DNA of 61,134 nucleotides, from positions 1 through 61,134 of the forward strand of contig CACETY010000007.1 of the NCBI GenBank assembly GCA_902562645.1, in the 5' to 3' direction. Source of the DNA: an uncultured Pelagibacteraceae bacterium (GTDB taxonomy: Bacteria; Pseudomonadota; Alphaproteobacteria; Pelagibacterales; Pelagibacteraceae). The notes under the pieces are model-generated. The model was not told where the DNA came from. It saw nothing but the letters and a program-made list of their open reading frames with translations, and searched no databases. Within the stretch, counting starts at the first letter, position 1; each line of letters opens with the position of its first letter. Position numbers and translations under genes: made by a program. This document shows positions 16,270-24,746 of this stretch, piece after piece.

Positions 16270-17118
16270 TTACTTTCTAGTTGCAATATAAACGCCAATT
16301 GTTGCAAGTATAAATCCTGCTATATCAATATTAGATAATTTTTCTCCTAAAAATAAATAGGCCATCACAGCTGTTGTAGGTGGGACAAGAAAAAATAATG
16401 TTGAAGTTTTACTTACCGAACCTGCTTTTATTAAAAACATTAAAATTGTAAAGGCTCCAAACGACACTAGAATAATCTGATGTGTCATCCCTAATAAAAA
16501 TCCTGTTGTAAAATTTATATAAGGAGTTTCAAATATTGATATTAAAATTAAATTAAAAGAACAGCCCCCAAAAGCTTGAAATCCATTATTAACTGATAAT
16601 GGGACATTACCACTTAGTTTTTTTTGCCACAAGGTTCCTGTAGTGATTGCAGCAAGGGCAATAAAACAAGTTACTAATCCATCTTTAGGAAACTCTTCTC
16701 CAAAATCTACTCCAAGTACTAGCAAAGAGCCTACAAAACCAAACGCAATACCAACCCACTGCCTCCATCCTATTACCTCTTTATAGATTGGTCCTGATAA
16801 TAAATTAGTTAATATCGGTTGAAGAGTAACAATTAATGCTACAACACTTGCAGGAACTCCTACATGAAAGGCGTACCAACAACCACCAAGATATAATCCA
16901 TGAAACAATACACCTGTAGTAATACTTTCTAGGACATATCTTATTTTTGTAAAAATTATTTCTTTCTTAAATAGTGCAAATAAAAAAAACCCTATAGTTA
17001 CAATTCCAAATCTAAAAGCAAGTGCTGCAAATGGAGATGCGTTCTGAACTATAATGTCACCTGATATGAATGCAGATGACCACAATAGTATAAATAGCAA
17101 AGGAAAGGTTTTTATCAT
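16270..17118 (-). CDS. DMT-superfamily transporter, EamA domain
   Basis: The 282-residue permease has about ten hydrophobic segments in two EamA repeats. The first has WSSAFISGDIIVQNASPFAALAFRFG near the N-terminus and the second ends in PPTTAVMAYLFLGEKLSNIDIAG. Many DMT proteins of this type export amino acids or related metabolites; the substrate here is unknown. It is followed immediately by a small hydrophobic gene starting at 16269. The upstream oxidoreductase gene is 32 bases away on the same strand. Confidence 0.87.
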   Translation of the reverse strand: MIKTFPLLFILLWSSAFISGDIIVQNASPFAALAFRFGIVTIGFFLFALFKKEIIFTKIRYVLESITTGVLFHGLYLGGCWYAFHVGVPASVVALIVTLQPILTNLLSGPIYKEVIGWRQWVGIAFGFVGSLLVLGVDFGEEFPKDGLVTCFIALAAITTGTLWQKKLSGNVPLSVNNGFQAFGGCSFNLILISIFETPYINFTTGFLLGMTHQIILVSFGAFTILMFLIKAGSVSKTSTLFFLVPPTTAVMAYLFLGEKLSNIDIAGFILATIGVYIATRK

Positions 17119-17150
17119 TTAAAGGATTTATATTGTCATAAATTTTTTAA

Positions 17151-18158
17151 TTAAATTTTGACAAGCATTTTACCAGTATTTTTTCCCTTTAATAAATCTA
17201 TAAATGATTTTGGGGCACTCTCAATTCCTGTATAAATAGTTTCTTTAAATTTTATTTCACCTTTAGATAACCATTTCAACATATCAGTTTCAAATGGCTC
17301 TCTTTCATTTTCATGATCAAATATTAAAAATCCTTTAATGGTAAGTCTTTTAACAAGCACATGTGCCATATTTTTTATTCCAGATCCTGGTGTTGTTACA
17401 TTCATCTGAGAAATTCTTCCACAAACAACTATACGACCAAAATTTTTCATTTGGAAAATTGCGGATTCCAAAAAATCACCTCCAACATTATCAAAATAAA
17501 GATCAAATCCATCAGGACAAACTTCTTTAAAATGTAACACAAGATTTTCTACCTTTTTATAATTGAAAGCATAATCAACTTTTAATTCATTTTTTAACCA
17601 ATCAACTTTTTCATCAGAACCTGTACTAGCAATAACTTTACAACCAAGATTTTTCGCAATTTGACAAACTGTCGAACCAACACTCCCTCCAGCTGAAGAT
17701 ACTAAAACTGTCTGCCCAGCTTTTAATTCTCCATGTTTTAATAGTCCGATGTATGCAGTATGTCCTGTCATACCAAGAGGACCTAAATAGGATTGAATTG
17801 GCATGTCAATAGCTTTAAGCTTTTTTAGTTTATCAGCACTGCAAACAAAATTGTCTCTCATACCCTGGCTGCTAAATACTAAATCTCCAACATTAAAACT
17901 TTTATCATTTGAAATCTCTACTTTGCCAATTGCATATCCTTCCATTTCCTCACCAATTTTAAATGGCGGTTTATAATTTTTTCTTTCGGTCATTCTTGCT
18001 CTCATATACGGATCAACTGATATCCATGAATTTGAGACTAATATATTTTTTTCCTTATTAATTGATATTTCTTTTGATTTTATCTCAAAATCAGTTTCTT
18101 TTGGTAACCCAGTTGGAATATAATTTTTTAAAGCTACATATTTGCTGATTATAGTCAC
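17151..18158 (-). CDS. NADP-dependent oxidoreductase, zinc-free MDR family (CurA/PTGR-like)
   Basis: The 335-residue medium-chain reductase resembles prostaglandin/leukotriene and curcumin reductases. It has an N-terminal groES-like domain with SVDPYMRARM, then GMTGHTAYIGLLKHG, the nucleotide-binding SSAGGSVGSTVCQIAKNLGCKVIAS and FDLYFDNVGGDFLESAI. It lacks the Cys/His zinc ligands of alcohol dehydrogenases, as expected. It probably reduces carbon-carbon double bonds of alpha,beta-unsaturated carbonyls, a detoxification of lipid oxidation products (inference). It lies 1 base downstream of msrA. Confidence 0.87.
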   Translation of the reverse strand: MTIISKYVALKNYIPTGLPKETDFEIKSKEISINKEKNILVSNSWISVDPYMRARMTERKNYKPPFKIGEEMEGYAIGKVEISNDKSFNVGDLVFSSQGMRDNFVCSADKLKKLKAIDMPIQSYLGPLGMTGHTAYIGLLKHGELKAGQTVLVSSAGGSVGSTVCQIAKNLGCKVIASTGSDEKVDWLKNELKVDYAFNYKKVENLVLHFKEVCPDGFDLYFDNVGGDFLESAIFQMKNFGRIVVCGRISQMNVTTPGSGIKNMAHVLVKRLTIKGFLIFDHENEREPFETDMLKWLSKGEIKFKETIYTGIESAPKSFIDLLKGKNTGKMLVKI

Positions 18159-18159
18159 T

Positions 18160-18738
18160 TTAAGACCCCCAAATATTATTTAATGTTGCCTCACGCCTAC
18201 AAGCCTTTTTATATCTTAAATAATTTACAAAATTTATTTGGTAATAATCTTGATGGAAAGCTTCTGCCTTGTAAAATTTTTCAAATTCTCTAACGTAGGT
18301 TACGACTTTTTTTTTAAATTTTTGTTCTATTTCCTTAATACTATTTTCTATTAAATCTTTTTGTTTCTCATTTTGATAAAATGCAACTGATCTATAACTA
18401 TATCCTTTGTCACAAAACTGTCCTGCAGCATCAAATGGATCGATATTTACCCAGAATTCTTCTAAAAGTTTTTCATAGCTGACTACTTCTGGAACATATA
18501 TCACTTCAATAACTTCAAAATGACCTGTATTTCCATATGTGACCTCTTTGTAAGTTGGATTTTCTGTAGTGCCACCTGAGTACCCAGAAATAACTTTTGA
18601 AACACCAAGAATATTTTCAAATGACTCCTCCATGCACCAAAAGCACCCACCAGCAAAATAAGCTCTTTCAAAATTTGGTGAATTTGCAAAGCTCGTTGAA
18701 GAAAGTAATAAGAAAATAATTGATAATAATTTTTTCAT
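18160..18738 (-). CDS. msrA: Peptide-methionine (S)-S-oxide reductase, exported
   Basis: MsrA repairs oxidised methionine. Residues 1-18 form a Sec signal peptide (KKLLSIIFLLLSSTSFA), so it acts in the periplasm. The catalytic AGGCFWCMEESFE motif is intact. GYSGGTTENPTYKEVTYGNTGHFEV and FWVNIDPFDAAGQFCDKGYSYRS are standard. A second Cys in the GQFCDKG segment and one near the C-terminus (KKACRRE) could resolve the sulfenic acid. Its ATG is buried in a 15-base-pair hairpin (18737-18778), which may limit translation. Confidence 0.95.
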   Translation of the reverse strand: MKKLLSIIFLLLSSTSFANSPNFERAYFAGGCFWCMEESFENILGVSKVISGYSGGTTENPTYKEVTYGNTGHFEVIEVIYVPEVVSYEKLLEEFWVNIDPFDAAGQFCDKGYSYRSVAFYQNEKQKDLIENSIKEIEQKFKKKVVTYVREFEKFYKAEAFHQDYYQINFVNYLRYKKACRREATLNNIWGS

Positions 18739-18778
18739 TAAAGGTAGCTATCTGGTAAATTCATAGCTTACCTTTAAT
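18737..18778 (-). promoter_or_regulatory. Hairpin covering the msrA start codon
   Basis: On the reverse strand, ATTAAAGGTAAGCTAT and ATAGCTACCTTTAAT form a stem of 15 pairs with one bulged base and an 11-base loop. The 3' arm includes the A and T of the msrA ATG at 18738. No T run follows, so it is a poor Rho-independent terminator for fdh. It is better read as a structure that hides the translation start or protects the fdh mRNA end. Confidence 0.6.
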
Positions 18779-18795
18779 GATTTGTATTTAAAACT

Positions 18796-19995
18796 CTATT
18801 TTTTTTGATATTTTGCCGCTTCTTCAGAACCGCCAGTGGCGCTTCCTTTACTGTAAGAATGTGCACCCATACCTGCTAATTGTCCATCCTTAACAATTAG
18901 GTATTGGTTACGTATTTCACGACCTTCAAAGAAACATTCCAAAATCTCTCTAACACCATCAGCATATCTAGCTTGCGCTGAAAGAGAAGTTCCAGAAGTA
19001 TGAGGCGTCATTCCATGATTTGGCATTGTTCTCCAAACATGATCATTTGGTGCTGGTTGTGGAAACCATACATCACCAGCGTATCCACTTAATTGACCAC
19101 TTTTTAACGCTTTAGCAATTGCGTCTCTGTTACAAATTTTACCTCTAGCAGTATTTACAATGTATGCACCTTTTTTCATTTTGCTAATCATTGCATCATC
19201 AAATAAATTTTCTGTTTCAGGGTGTAGTGGACAGTTTATAGTTACCACATCACAAACTTTAACCATTGACTCTACTGTTTCATGAAAAGTTAAATTTAAT
19301 TCTTTTTCTACTGATTCAGGTAATCTATGTCTATCAAAGTAATGAAGATGAACATCGAAAGGTTTCATTTTTCTTAAAGCATCTAGTCCAATTCTTCCAG
19401 CTGCAACAGTTCCAATATGCATTCCCTCAACGTCATAGGATCTTTGCACAGCATCTGCAATGTTCCAACCGCCTTCATTAACTATTCTATGTTGATTATG
19501 GTAATCTCTTACCAAAGATACAATCATCATTACAATATGTTCAGCAACTGATCTTGAGTTACAGAATGTGACCTCTACAACATCAATTTTATTATCCATT
19601 GCTGCTTGTAGATCTACGTGGTCTGACCCAATTCCTGCAGTGACTGCCATTTTTAAATTTTTTGCTTTTGCAATTCTCTCTTTAGTTAAATAATAAGGAA
19701 AGAATGGTTGTGAGATTACTATATCCGCATCTACAATATGTTTATCAGCCTCACATCCTTCTCCATCTTTACTATTAGTTACAATTAGTTCATGGCCATT
19801 ACTTTCCAAAAATTTTCTTAATCCTAATTCTCCAGATACACATCCTAGCAATTCTCCTGGTGTAAAATCTCTACCTTTTGGACTTGGCAAAGTCATTCCA
19901 TCAGGGTATTTTTCTAGTTTTGGAAGATCTGATAAGGCATAAGACTTAGGCATACCACCTTTAGGATCATCATATAACACACAAAGTACTTTCAT
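18796..19995 (-). CDS. fdh: NAD-dependent formate dehydrogenase, metal-free, D-2-hydroxyacid dehydrogenase family
   Basis: The 399-residue soluble enzyme oxidises formate to CO2 with NAD+. It follows the well-studied Pseudomonas-type enzyme closely: VTAGIGSDHVDLQAA, the NAD motif TVAAGRIGLDALRKM, HLHYFDRHRLPESVEKELNL, VNTARGKICNRDAI, GDVWFPQPAPNDHVWRTM with the catalytic Gln, TPHTSGTSLSAQ with the catalytic His, and AHSYSKGSATGGSEEAAKY at the end. A clear AGGAGA ribosome-binding site precedes the ATG (complement at 20000-20005), unusual in this window and suggesting strong expression. It would feed C1-derived electrons to respiration. Confidence 0.96.
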   Translation of the reverse strand: MKVLCVLYDDPKGGMPKSYALSDLPKLEKYPDGMTLPSPKGRDFTPGELLGCVSGELGLRKFLESNGHELIVTNSKDGEGCEADKHIVDADIVISQPFFPYYLTKERIAKAKNLKMAVTAGIGSDHVDLQAAMDNKIDVVEVTFCNSRSVAEHIVMMIVSLVRDYHNQHRIVNEGGWNIADAVQRSYDVEGMHIGTVAAGRIGLDALRKMKPFDVHLHYFDRHRLPESVEKELNLTFHETVESMVKVCDVVTINCPLHPETENLFDDAMISKMKKGAYIVNTARGKICNRDAIAKALKSGQLSGYAGDVWFPQPAPNDHVWRTMPNHGMTPHTSGTSLSAQARYADGVREILECFFEGREIRNQYLIVKDGQLAGMGAHSYSKGSATGGSEEAAKYQKK

Positions 19996-20090
19996 TTTAT
20001 CTCCTAATATTTAAGTTTAAAATCTCTCTATAGATATTTTCTAAACCAAGTCTAGCACAATTGGAACATCAATCAAATGAATAGTAAATG

Positions 20091-20552
20091 TTAAGGATAT
20101 TTCTTTTGAGCAACAAATTTATTTAGAAGAATTCCAAATACTATTATTATCAGACATCCAGTTAATATTGGTGACAAAAGATATTCAAACGATACTGACC
20201 CTAATATGACTATAATGGGGTTTCCACCTGCAGGTGGATGAGTTACATCTAAAAATATCATTAACCCAACTCCAAAACCTACAGCTAAAGGTATTAAGAT
20301 ATAAATAGGTAAGGGAATGTAATTATAAAATAAAATTCCAATTGCTGAAGTTACCAAGTGACCAAATAATATATTTTTTGGTTTAGCAAAAGGACTTTCA
20401 GGATAGCCGTACAAAAGAACCATTGAAGATCCAAATGAAGCAATTAAAAAAAGACCAAAATTGGTCTTATAGGTTAATAATGTTAAAATACCAATTGTTA
20501 TTGTAGAAAATAAAGCTGCTAAAAGTGACTTATAAATTTTATCTTTTGTCAT
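20091..20552 (-). CDS. HPP family integral membrane protein
   Basis: The 153-residue protein has four to five hydrophobic segments and the naming motif HPPAGGNPI near residue 106, preceded by LDVT. FGSSMVLLYGYPESPFAKPKNILFGHL near residues 38-65 is also typical of the family. Some HPP proteins in plastids and cyanobacteria carry nitrite, but transport by this one is unproven. It starts one base before the stop of the SufU-like gene, so the two are likely coupled. The fdh start lies 96 bases to the left. Confidence 0.85.
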   Translation of the reverse strand: MTKDKIYKSLLAALFSTITIGILTLLTYKTNFGLFLIASFGSSMVLLYGYPESPFAKPKNILFGHLVTSAIGILFYNYIPLPIYILIPLAVGFGVGLMIFLDVTHPPAGGNPIIVILGSVSFEYLLSPILTGCLIIIVFGILLNKFVAQKKYP

Positions 20553-20948
20553 TTATTCAATTATTTTTTTTAAAGCTTCAATTGGCAATGATATACAATC
20601 TTTCCTAGCAAAATTTTTTTTATTAAAAATTTTTTTAAAATCTTTCCATTCATTAGGAAATAAAATGTTTTCTTTATCATTAAACTGTTCTAATAATTTT
20701 AAAAAATTTTTAATTTTGCTTTTACTTTTTCTTTTAAAATTTTTTGAAGCTATATTAGCTGATGCATTGCAATATATACAAGATTGAGATTGATAGGTAA
20801 AATCTTTAATCATATTATCTTTTATAATTAAAAAAATTTCAATCTCGTCTCCACAAATCTTACTTTTGAACTTTGTTGAATGAGTACAGTTTCCAATATA
20901 TTTGTTATTTTTGGTATCTGAAGCTAATTTTAAAATATTAATATCCAT
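20553..20948 (-). CDS. SufU/IscU-like iron-sulfur scaffold homologue
   Basis: The 131-residue protein has the layout of the IscU/SufU N-terminal fold. CGDEIEIFLIIKDNMIKDF carries the CGD ligand motif, SQSCIYCNASANIASKNF supplies the second Cys, and RKDCISLPIEALKKI supplies the third Cys with the Arg/Leu-Pro context. The extra Cys in CIYC is unusual. It most resembles the SufU/NifU-N group, but it stands alone without other suf or isc genes in the window. It could be a cluster carrier or a sulfur/zinc protein. The next gene in its unit encodes an HPP membrane protein. Confidence 0.75.
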   Translation of the reverse strand: MDINILKLASDTKNNKYIGNCTHSTKFKSKICGDEIEIFLIIKDNMIKDFTYQSQSCIYCNASANIASKNFKRKSKSKIKNFLKLLEQFNDKENILFPNEWKDFKKIFNKKNFARKDCISLPIEALKKIIE

Positions 20949-21025
20949 TAATCTAAATTTTATTTGATTGTTATTATATAAATTTATATTTATATTTTCT
21001 TACTTCTTAAATAAAAAAATAGCAC

Positions 21026-21931
21026 ATGCTTGATTTAAAAAATCCAAAAGTAGCCATTCCAATTGTCCTAATAGCTGGAGTTTTTTGGTCATTTGGCCCT
21101 TATGTTGTAAGACACATCGATCAGCCGGAGACAGTTCCATGGCAATATTTATTTACTAGAGGGTTAGTTATTTTTCTTTTACTAAATATGTATTTATTTC
21201 TTGAGGAGGGAAAAGACTTTTACAAAAACTATTTCAAGGTAGGTATATCTGGCGTTGTAGGAGGAATTGGCTTAGGAACTGCAATGATTACGTTCATATG
21301 GTCTATAACTAATACTACTGCAGCTATAACATTGCTTTGTCTTGCTGCTATGCCATTTATAACTGCTTTGTTAGGTTTTTTATTCCTAAAAGAAAAAATC
21401 TCTTTAACAGTGTGGGTTGCAATAATAGTAGCTGCAGCTGGTATATGTATAATGGCTTTTGATAATTCAGAACAAAATACTTTGCTTGGACTTGTATTTG
21501 GACTTACCTCTGCACTGGGTTTCTCAATTTTTTCAGTTTCACTTAGATGGAGAAAAGAAACACCAAAATTTACCACTGTTGCATTGGCTGGATTATTTTG
21601 TTTTTTGTTTTCTGCAGTGATGCTTATGAGTAATGGCGCTAGCTTTTTATCTACTGGTAAAAATGAAGCTTTATTTGCAACTCATGGAACTCTAGTTTGC
21701 TTGGGTTTGATCTTATATTCAATTGGATCTAAAAACATTCCTGCTGCAGATCTAACTTTACTGTCTTTAACTGAGGTCATAGGTGGTATTTTTTGGGTAT
21801 GGTTGCCATGGCTTGGAATTAATGAAGTGCCATCAACAAATACTATAATTGGTGGGTTTTTTATTTTTATGTCAATTTTCTATTATAGTTTAATAATGCA
21901 ATCAAATAGAAGATTTATAGGTTTAAATTAG
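21026..21931 (+). CDS. DMT-superfamily transporter, EamA domain
   Basis: The 301-residue permease has ten predicted membrane segments in two repeats. Repeat one ends in LGFLFLKEKISLTVWVAIIVAAAGI and repeat two begins near GLVFGLTSALGFSIFSVSLRWRKE. It is first in a tight rightward operon: the amidinotransferase-like gene starts one base after its stop, then the threonine-aldolase-like gene follows. It may therefore move an amino acid or guanidino compound used or made by those enzymes (inference). Confidence 0.87.
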   Translation: MLDLKNPKVAIPIVLIAGVFWSFGPYVVRHIDQPETVPWQYLFTRGLVIFLLLNMYLFLEEGKDFYKNYFKVGISGVVGGIGLGTAMITFIWSITNTTAAITLLCLAAMPFITALLGFLFLKEKISLTVWVAIIVAAAGICIMAFDNSEQNTLLGLVFGLTSALGFSIFSVSLRWRKETPKFTTVALAGLFCFLFSAVMLMSNGASFLSTGKNEALFATHGTLVCLGLILYSIGSKNIPAADLTLLSLTEVIGGIFWVWLPWLGINEVPSTNTIIGGFFIFMSIFYYSLIMQSNRRFIGLN

Positions 21932-21932
21932 T

Positions 21933-23048
21933 ATGAGTGATGAAAAAATAATTGTTAATAGTTGGAATGAGTGGGATCCATTGAAACATGTTATAGTAGG
22001 AAAAGCAGATGGTACGTGCATTCCAGCTCCTGAGCCAGCATTAGACGCAAAGGTTCCTGAAGATAGCGATATGAGAGGTCAATTTGGACCACGAACAAAA
22101 GATACCGTAGATAAAGCAAATCAACTTTTAGATGATTTCTCAGATATTTTAAGAAAAAGAGGAATTAAAGTTGATAGACCAGACCCAATTGATTTCAATC
22201 AAAAAACATCAACACCAGATTGGGAAGCAGAAACAATGTTTGGATGTATGCCCCCAAGAGATGTTTTGCTAACTGTTGGTAATGAAATTTTAGAGGCTAC
22301 CATGAGTTATCGTTGCCGATGGTTTGAATATCTATGTTACCGACCACTTTTAAAGCAATATTATAATTTAGATCCAAATATGAGACATGAATCTGCTCCT
22401 AAACCTAGATTAACAGATGAGGATTACAGAGAAGATTACTTATCAGATAAAATAGGAATTCAAAAAAGACTGGAATGGACAGAAAATAAATATTTTGTAA
22501 CCACTGAAGAGGAGCCATTATTTGATGCTGCTGACGTTCTAAGATTTGGTAAAGATTTAGTAGTACAACATGGTTTTACAACAAATTTAAAAGGAATTGA
22601 TTGGTTAAAAAGACATTATAAAGATCACAGAGTACATGCTGTTAATTTTCCAGGTGATCCTTATCCAATTCATATAGATGCAACCTTTACACCTATCAAG
22701 GAGGGTTTAATAATTAACAATCCTCAAAGAAGGCTTCCTAAAGAGCAAAGAAAATTGTTTGAAAATAATGGATGGGAAATTATTGATAGTGCTCAACCTG
22801 CACACAACGAGCCCCCTCCTCTATGTTACTCTTCGACATGGCTATCAATGAATGTTTTAGTTTTAGATCCTAAAACTGTATGTGTAGAAAAAAGTGAAGT
22901 ATACCAAGCAGAACAACTAGATAAATTAGGCATGGAGGTTGTTCCTGTTGAGCTTAGAGACGCTTATGCATTTGGAGGTGGATTACATTGTTGTACAGCA
23001 GATGTTTATAGAGAAGGTGAATTAAAAGATTATTTTCCAAAGCAATAA
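21933..23048 (+). CDS. Amidinotransferase, glycine amidinotransferase (AGAT)-like
   Basis: The 371-residue enzyme is of the type that moves the amidino group of arginine to an amine acceptor. It has the AGAT order of motifs: NEWDPLKHVIVGKADGTCIP, DRPDPIDF, MPPRDVLLTVGNEILEATMSYRCRWFEY, LFDAADVLRFGKDL with an active-site Asp, DPYPIHIDATF with the active-site His, TWLSMNVLVLDP and GGGLHCCTADVYR with the catalytic Cys. By family, glycine is the leading acceptor, giving guanidinoacetate and ornithine, but inosamine-type or other acceptors cannot be excluded. It is flanked at 1-2 bases by a DMT permease and a threonine-aldolase-like enzyme. Confidence 0.9.
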   Translation: MSDEKIIVNSWNEWDPLKHVIVGKADGTCIPAPEPALDAKVPEDSDMRGQFGPRTKDTVDKANQLLDDFSDILRKRGIKVDRPDPIDFNQKTSTPDWEAETMFGCMPPRDVLLTVGNEILEATMSYRCRWFEYLCYRPLLKQYYNLDPNMRHESAPKPRLTDEDYREDYLSDKIGIQKRLEWTENKYFVTTEEEPLFDAADVLRFGKDLVVQHGFTTNLKGIDWLKRHYKDHRVHAVNFPGDPYPIHIDATFTPIKEGLIINNPQRRLPKEQRKLFENNGWEIIDSAQPAHNEPPPLCYSSTWLSMNVLVLDPKTVCVEKSEVYQAEQLDKLGMEVVPVELRDAYAFGGGLHCCTADVYREGELKDYFPKQ

Positions 23049-23050
23049 TT

Positions 23051-24097
23051 GTGACTCAGATAAAAACAAAAAGAGAAAGAGTAAAATTTGCTTCAGATAA
23101 CGTTACAGGTGCATGTCCAGAAGTCTTAAATGCACTTCTTAAAGCTAATGAGGATGACAAAACTCCATATGGTAATGATGAGCTGTCGAAAAACTTACAA
23201 AACAAATTTTCAGAAATATTTGAAAAAGAAGTTATAGTATTTCCAACAGCATCAGGAACAGCAGCCAATGCTTTAGCCTTATCAACTATGACTCCTTCTT
23301 TTGGAAATATTTATTGCCATAGACTTTCCCATATAAATGTAGATGAATGTGGGGCCCCAGAATTTTATACTGGAGGTGCAAAGTTAGTTAATCTGGACGG
23401 TACCAATGGAAAAATAATAGCAGATGAACTAGATAGAAACATTTCTGGAAAAGGGGTGGTACATCATACTCAACCCTCATCAGTAAGTATTACCCAATTA
23501 TGTGAAACAGGTGTTGCTTACAACTTAGATGAAATAAAAAAAATATCAGAGATTACACATAAACATGATCTAAATATTCATATGGATGGTGCAAGATTTG
23601 CAAATGCGTTAGTTTCATTAAACTGTACTCCAGCAGAAATGACATGGAAGTCTGGAATTGATGTACTGTCGTTTGGAGCAACTAAAAATGGATGCCTAGC
23701 AGCAGAAGCCATTATCTTTTTTAAACCAGAGTTAGTTGGAAATTTAGCTTTTTTAATGAAAAGAGCAGGGCATTTACTATCAAAGATGCGTTTTGTATCA
23801 GCTCAATTAGATGCTTATATCTCAAATGAGGTTTGGTTAAAAAATGCAAAGCATGCAAATGCTATGGGGAAAAAATTAAGCCAAGGTTTACTGAAACACA
23901 AAAATATTGAATTAGCTTACCCAACAGATGCAAATGAGGTTTTTGTCAAAATACCAAAAAATATAATTGATCAATTTAATTCGCATGGTTACAAAATTAA
24001 CGATGATGAGTGGGAAGATAAAGCTGTTCGATTAGTTGCTGCCTGGAATACGCATCCAGATGATGTAGAATCGTTTTTAAATATAATTAAATCTTAA
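23051..24097 (+). CDS. Threonine aldolase family PLP enzyme (LtaE-like)
   Basis: The 348-residue fold-type I PLP enzyme resembles low-specificity threonine aldolase, which splits threonine or allo-threonine to glycine and acetaldehyde. Motifs are FPTASGTAANALAL near the N-terminus, SHINVDECGAPEF, DLNIHMDGARFANAL with the PLP-binding Asp, and SFGATKNGCLAAEAI with the Schiff-base Lys. The start is GTG at 23051, two bases after the amidinotransferase stop. In the operon it could supply glycine as amidino acceptor (inference). Other beta-eliminating lyases share this fold, so specificity is not certain. Confidence 0.88.
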   Translation: MTQIKTKRERVKFASDNVTGACPEVLNALLKANEDDKTPYGNDELSKNLQNKFSEIFEKEVIVFPTASGTAANALALSTMTPSFGNIYCHRLSHINVDECGAPEFYTGGAKLVNLDGTNGKIIADELDRNISGKGVVHHTQPSSVSITQLCETGVAYNLDEIKKISEITHKHDLNIHMDGARFANALVSLNCTPAEMTWKSGIDVLSFGATKNGCLAAEAIIFFKPELVGNLAFLMKRAGHLLSKMRFVSAQLDAYISNEVWLKNAKHANAMGKKLSQGLLKHKNIELAYPTDANEVFVKIPKNIIDQFNSHGYKINDDEWEDKAVRLVAAWNTHPDDVESFLNIIKS

Positions 24098-24098
24098 T

Positions 24099-24353
24099 TT
24101 AGCTAGGATTTTCTTTAAGGAAATTTATATAATTTACTATTTCATCAAATTTTTCATCCTCAATATCTTTATAACTTGCATTAAATTTACTCTTTACGCA
24201 AATTGCGACATGTGCATAAGGATTTCTACCTTTAGGATGATTTGGATGATCTGGAAGTTGTCCTTCCAAATAATCGCCAGCTTCCTGAATAATTTTCCAG
24301 AGTTTACTTGCGTTTTCTTTGTTCACACCTTCACTTTTCTTTTTATACCTCAA
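24099..24353 (-). CDS. Small conserved-looking protein, unknown function
   Basis: The 84-residue soluble, charged protein has a proline/histidine centre (LPDHPNHPKGRNPYAHVAI) flanked by helices, and a KFDEIVNYINFLKENPS end. I recognise no family. The start is uncertain: ATG at 24353 or GTG at 24326, which gives NKENASKLWKIIQEAG at the N-terminus. It converges with the aldolase-like gene with a 1-base gap and lies 22 bases downstream of another small leftward gene. Confidence 0.55.
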   Translation of the reverse strand: MRYKKKSEGVNKENASKLWKIIQEAGDYLEGQLPDHPNHPKGRNPYAHVAICVKSKFNASYKDIEDEKFDEIVNYINFLKENPS

Positions 24354-24375
24354 AAAGTTCTAGTTTGGGAACTAG

Positions 24376-24633
24376 TTACATTATTTTCTCAAGTTTCCAA
24401 GCTTCGTCTTTAGCATTAAACTTTGCGTTCCAGTCTTTAGATCTTTGATCTTCAAATAAGGCATAAAATTTTTCTTCATCAGTTACATTTGCAATAAAAA
24501 TCATTTTACCTTCACGAATGTGAGCCCATTCAAATGATGACGTGCATTTTGCAAGATCATCTTTAAACATGCTGTATAATTCATCTGCATCTTTTTTAGT
24601 TCCTTCGTATGTTGTTGTTCCAACAAAGTTCAT
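24376..24633 (-). CDS. Small protein of unknown function, possible ferredoxin-like alpha/beta fold
   Basis: The 85-residue soluble protein begins MNFVGTTTYEGTKKDADELY and has alternating strands and helices with KMIFIANVTDEEKFYALFEDQ in the second half. The pattern resembles small dimeric alpha/beta-barrel proteins, but I cannot name a family. An AAAGGGAA ribosome-binding-like stretch precedes the ATG (about 24639-24646 on the complement). The reverse strand just upstream (24634-24746) holds no convincing gene. Confidence 0.6.
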   Translation of the reverse strand: MNFVGTTTYEGTKKDADELYSMFKDDLAKCTSSFEWAHIREGKMIFIANVTDEEKFYALFEDQRSKDWNAKFNAKDEAWKLEKIM

Positions 24634-24746
24634 AGTATTCCCTTTCTTTAATTAATTAAGCTAATATAGACTCAACAAATTCCCAATCAATAAAATTTTC
24701 AACATATTTATCTCACCTTGTTCTAGTTCTATTTCTAGTTTGACCT

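Noticed and set aside
19266..19481. 71-codon rightward frame inside fdh
   Set aside because: Antisense to a highly conserved enzyme, with no family likeness. Explained by fdh codon use.
24661..24705. 14-codon frame on the reverse strand with an AGGTGA-like ribosome site
   Set aside because: Too short, low complexity, and embedded in sequence open in several frames by chance. No support for a leader peptide role.
24634..24746. Possible small RNA or riboswitch before the 85-residue gene
   Set aside because: I found only a short imperfect direct repeat (ACTAGAA) and no stable stem. No known riboswitch consensus was recognised.
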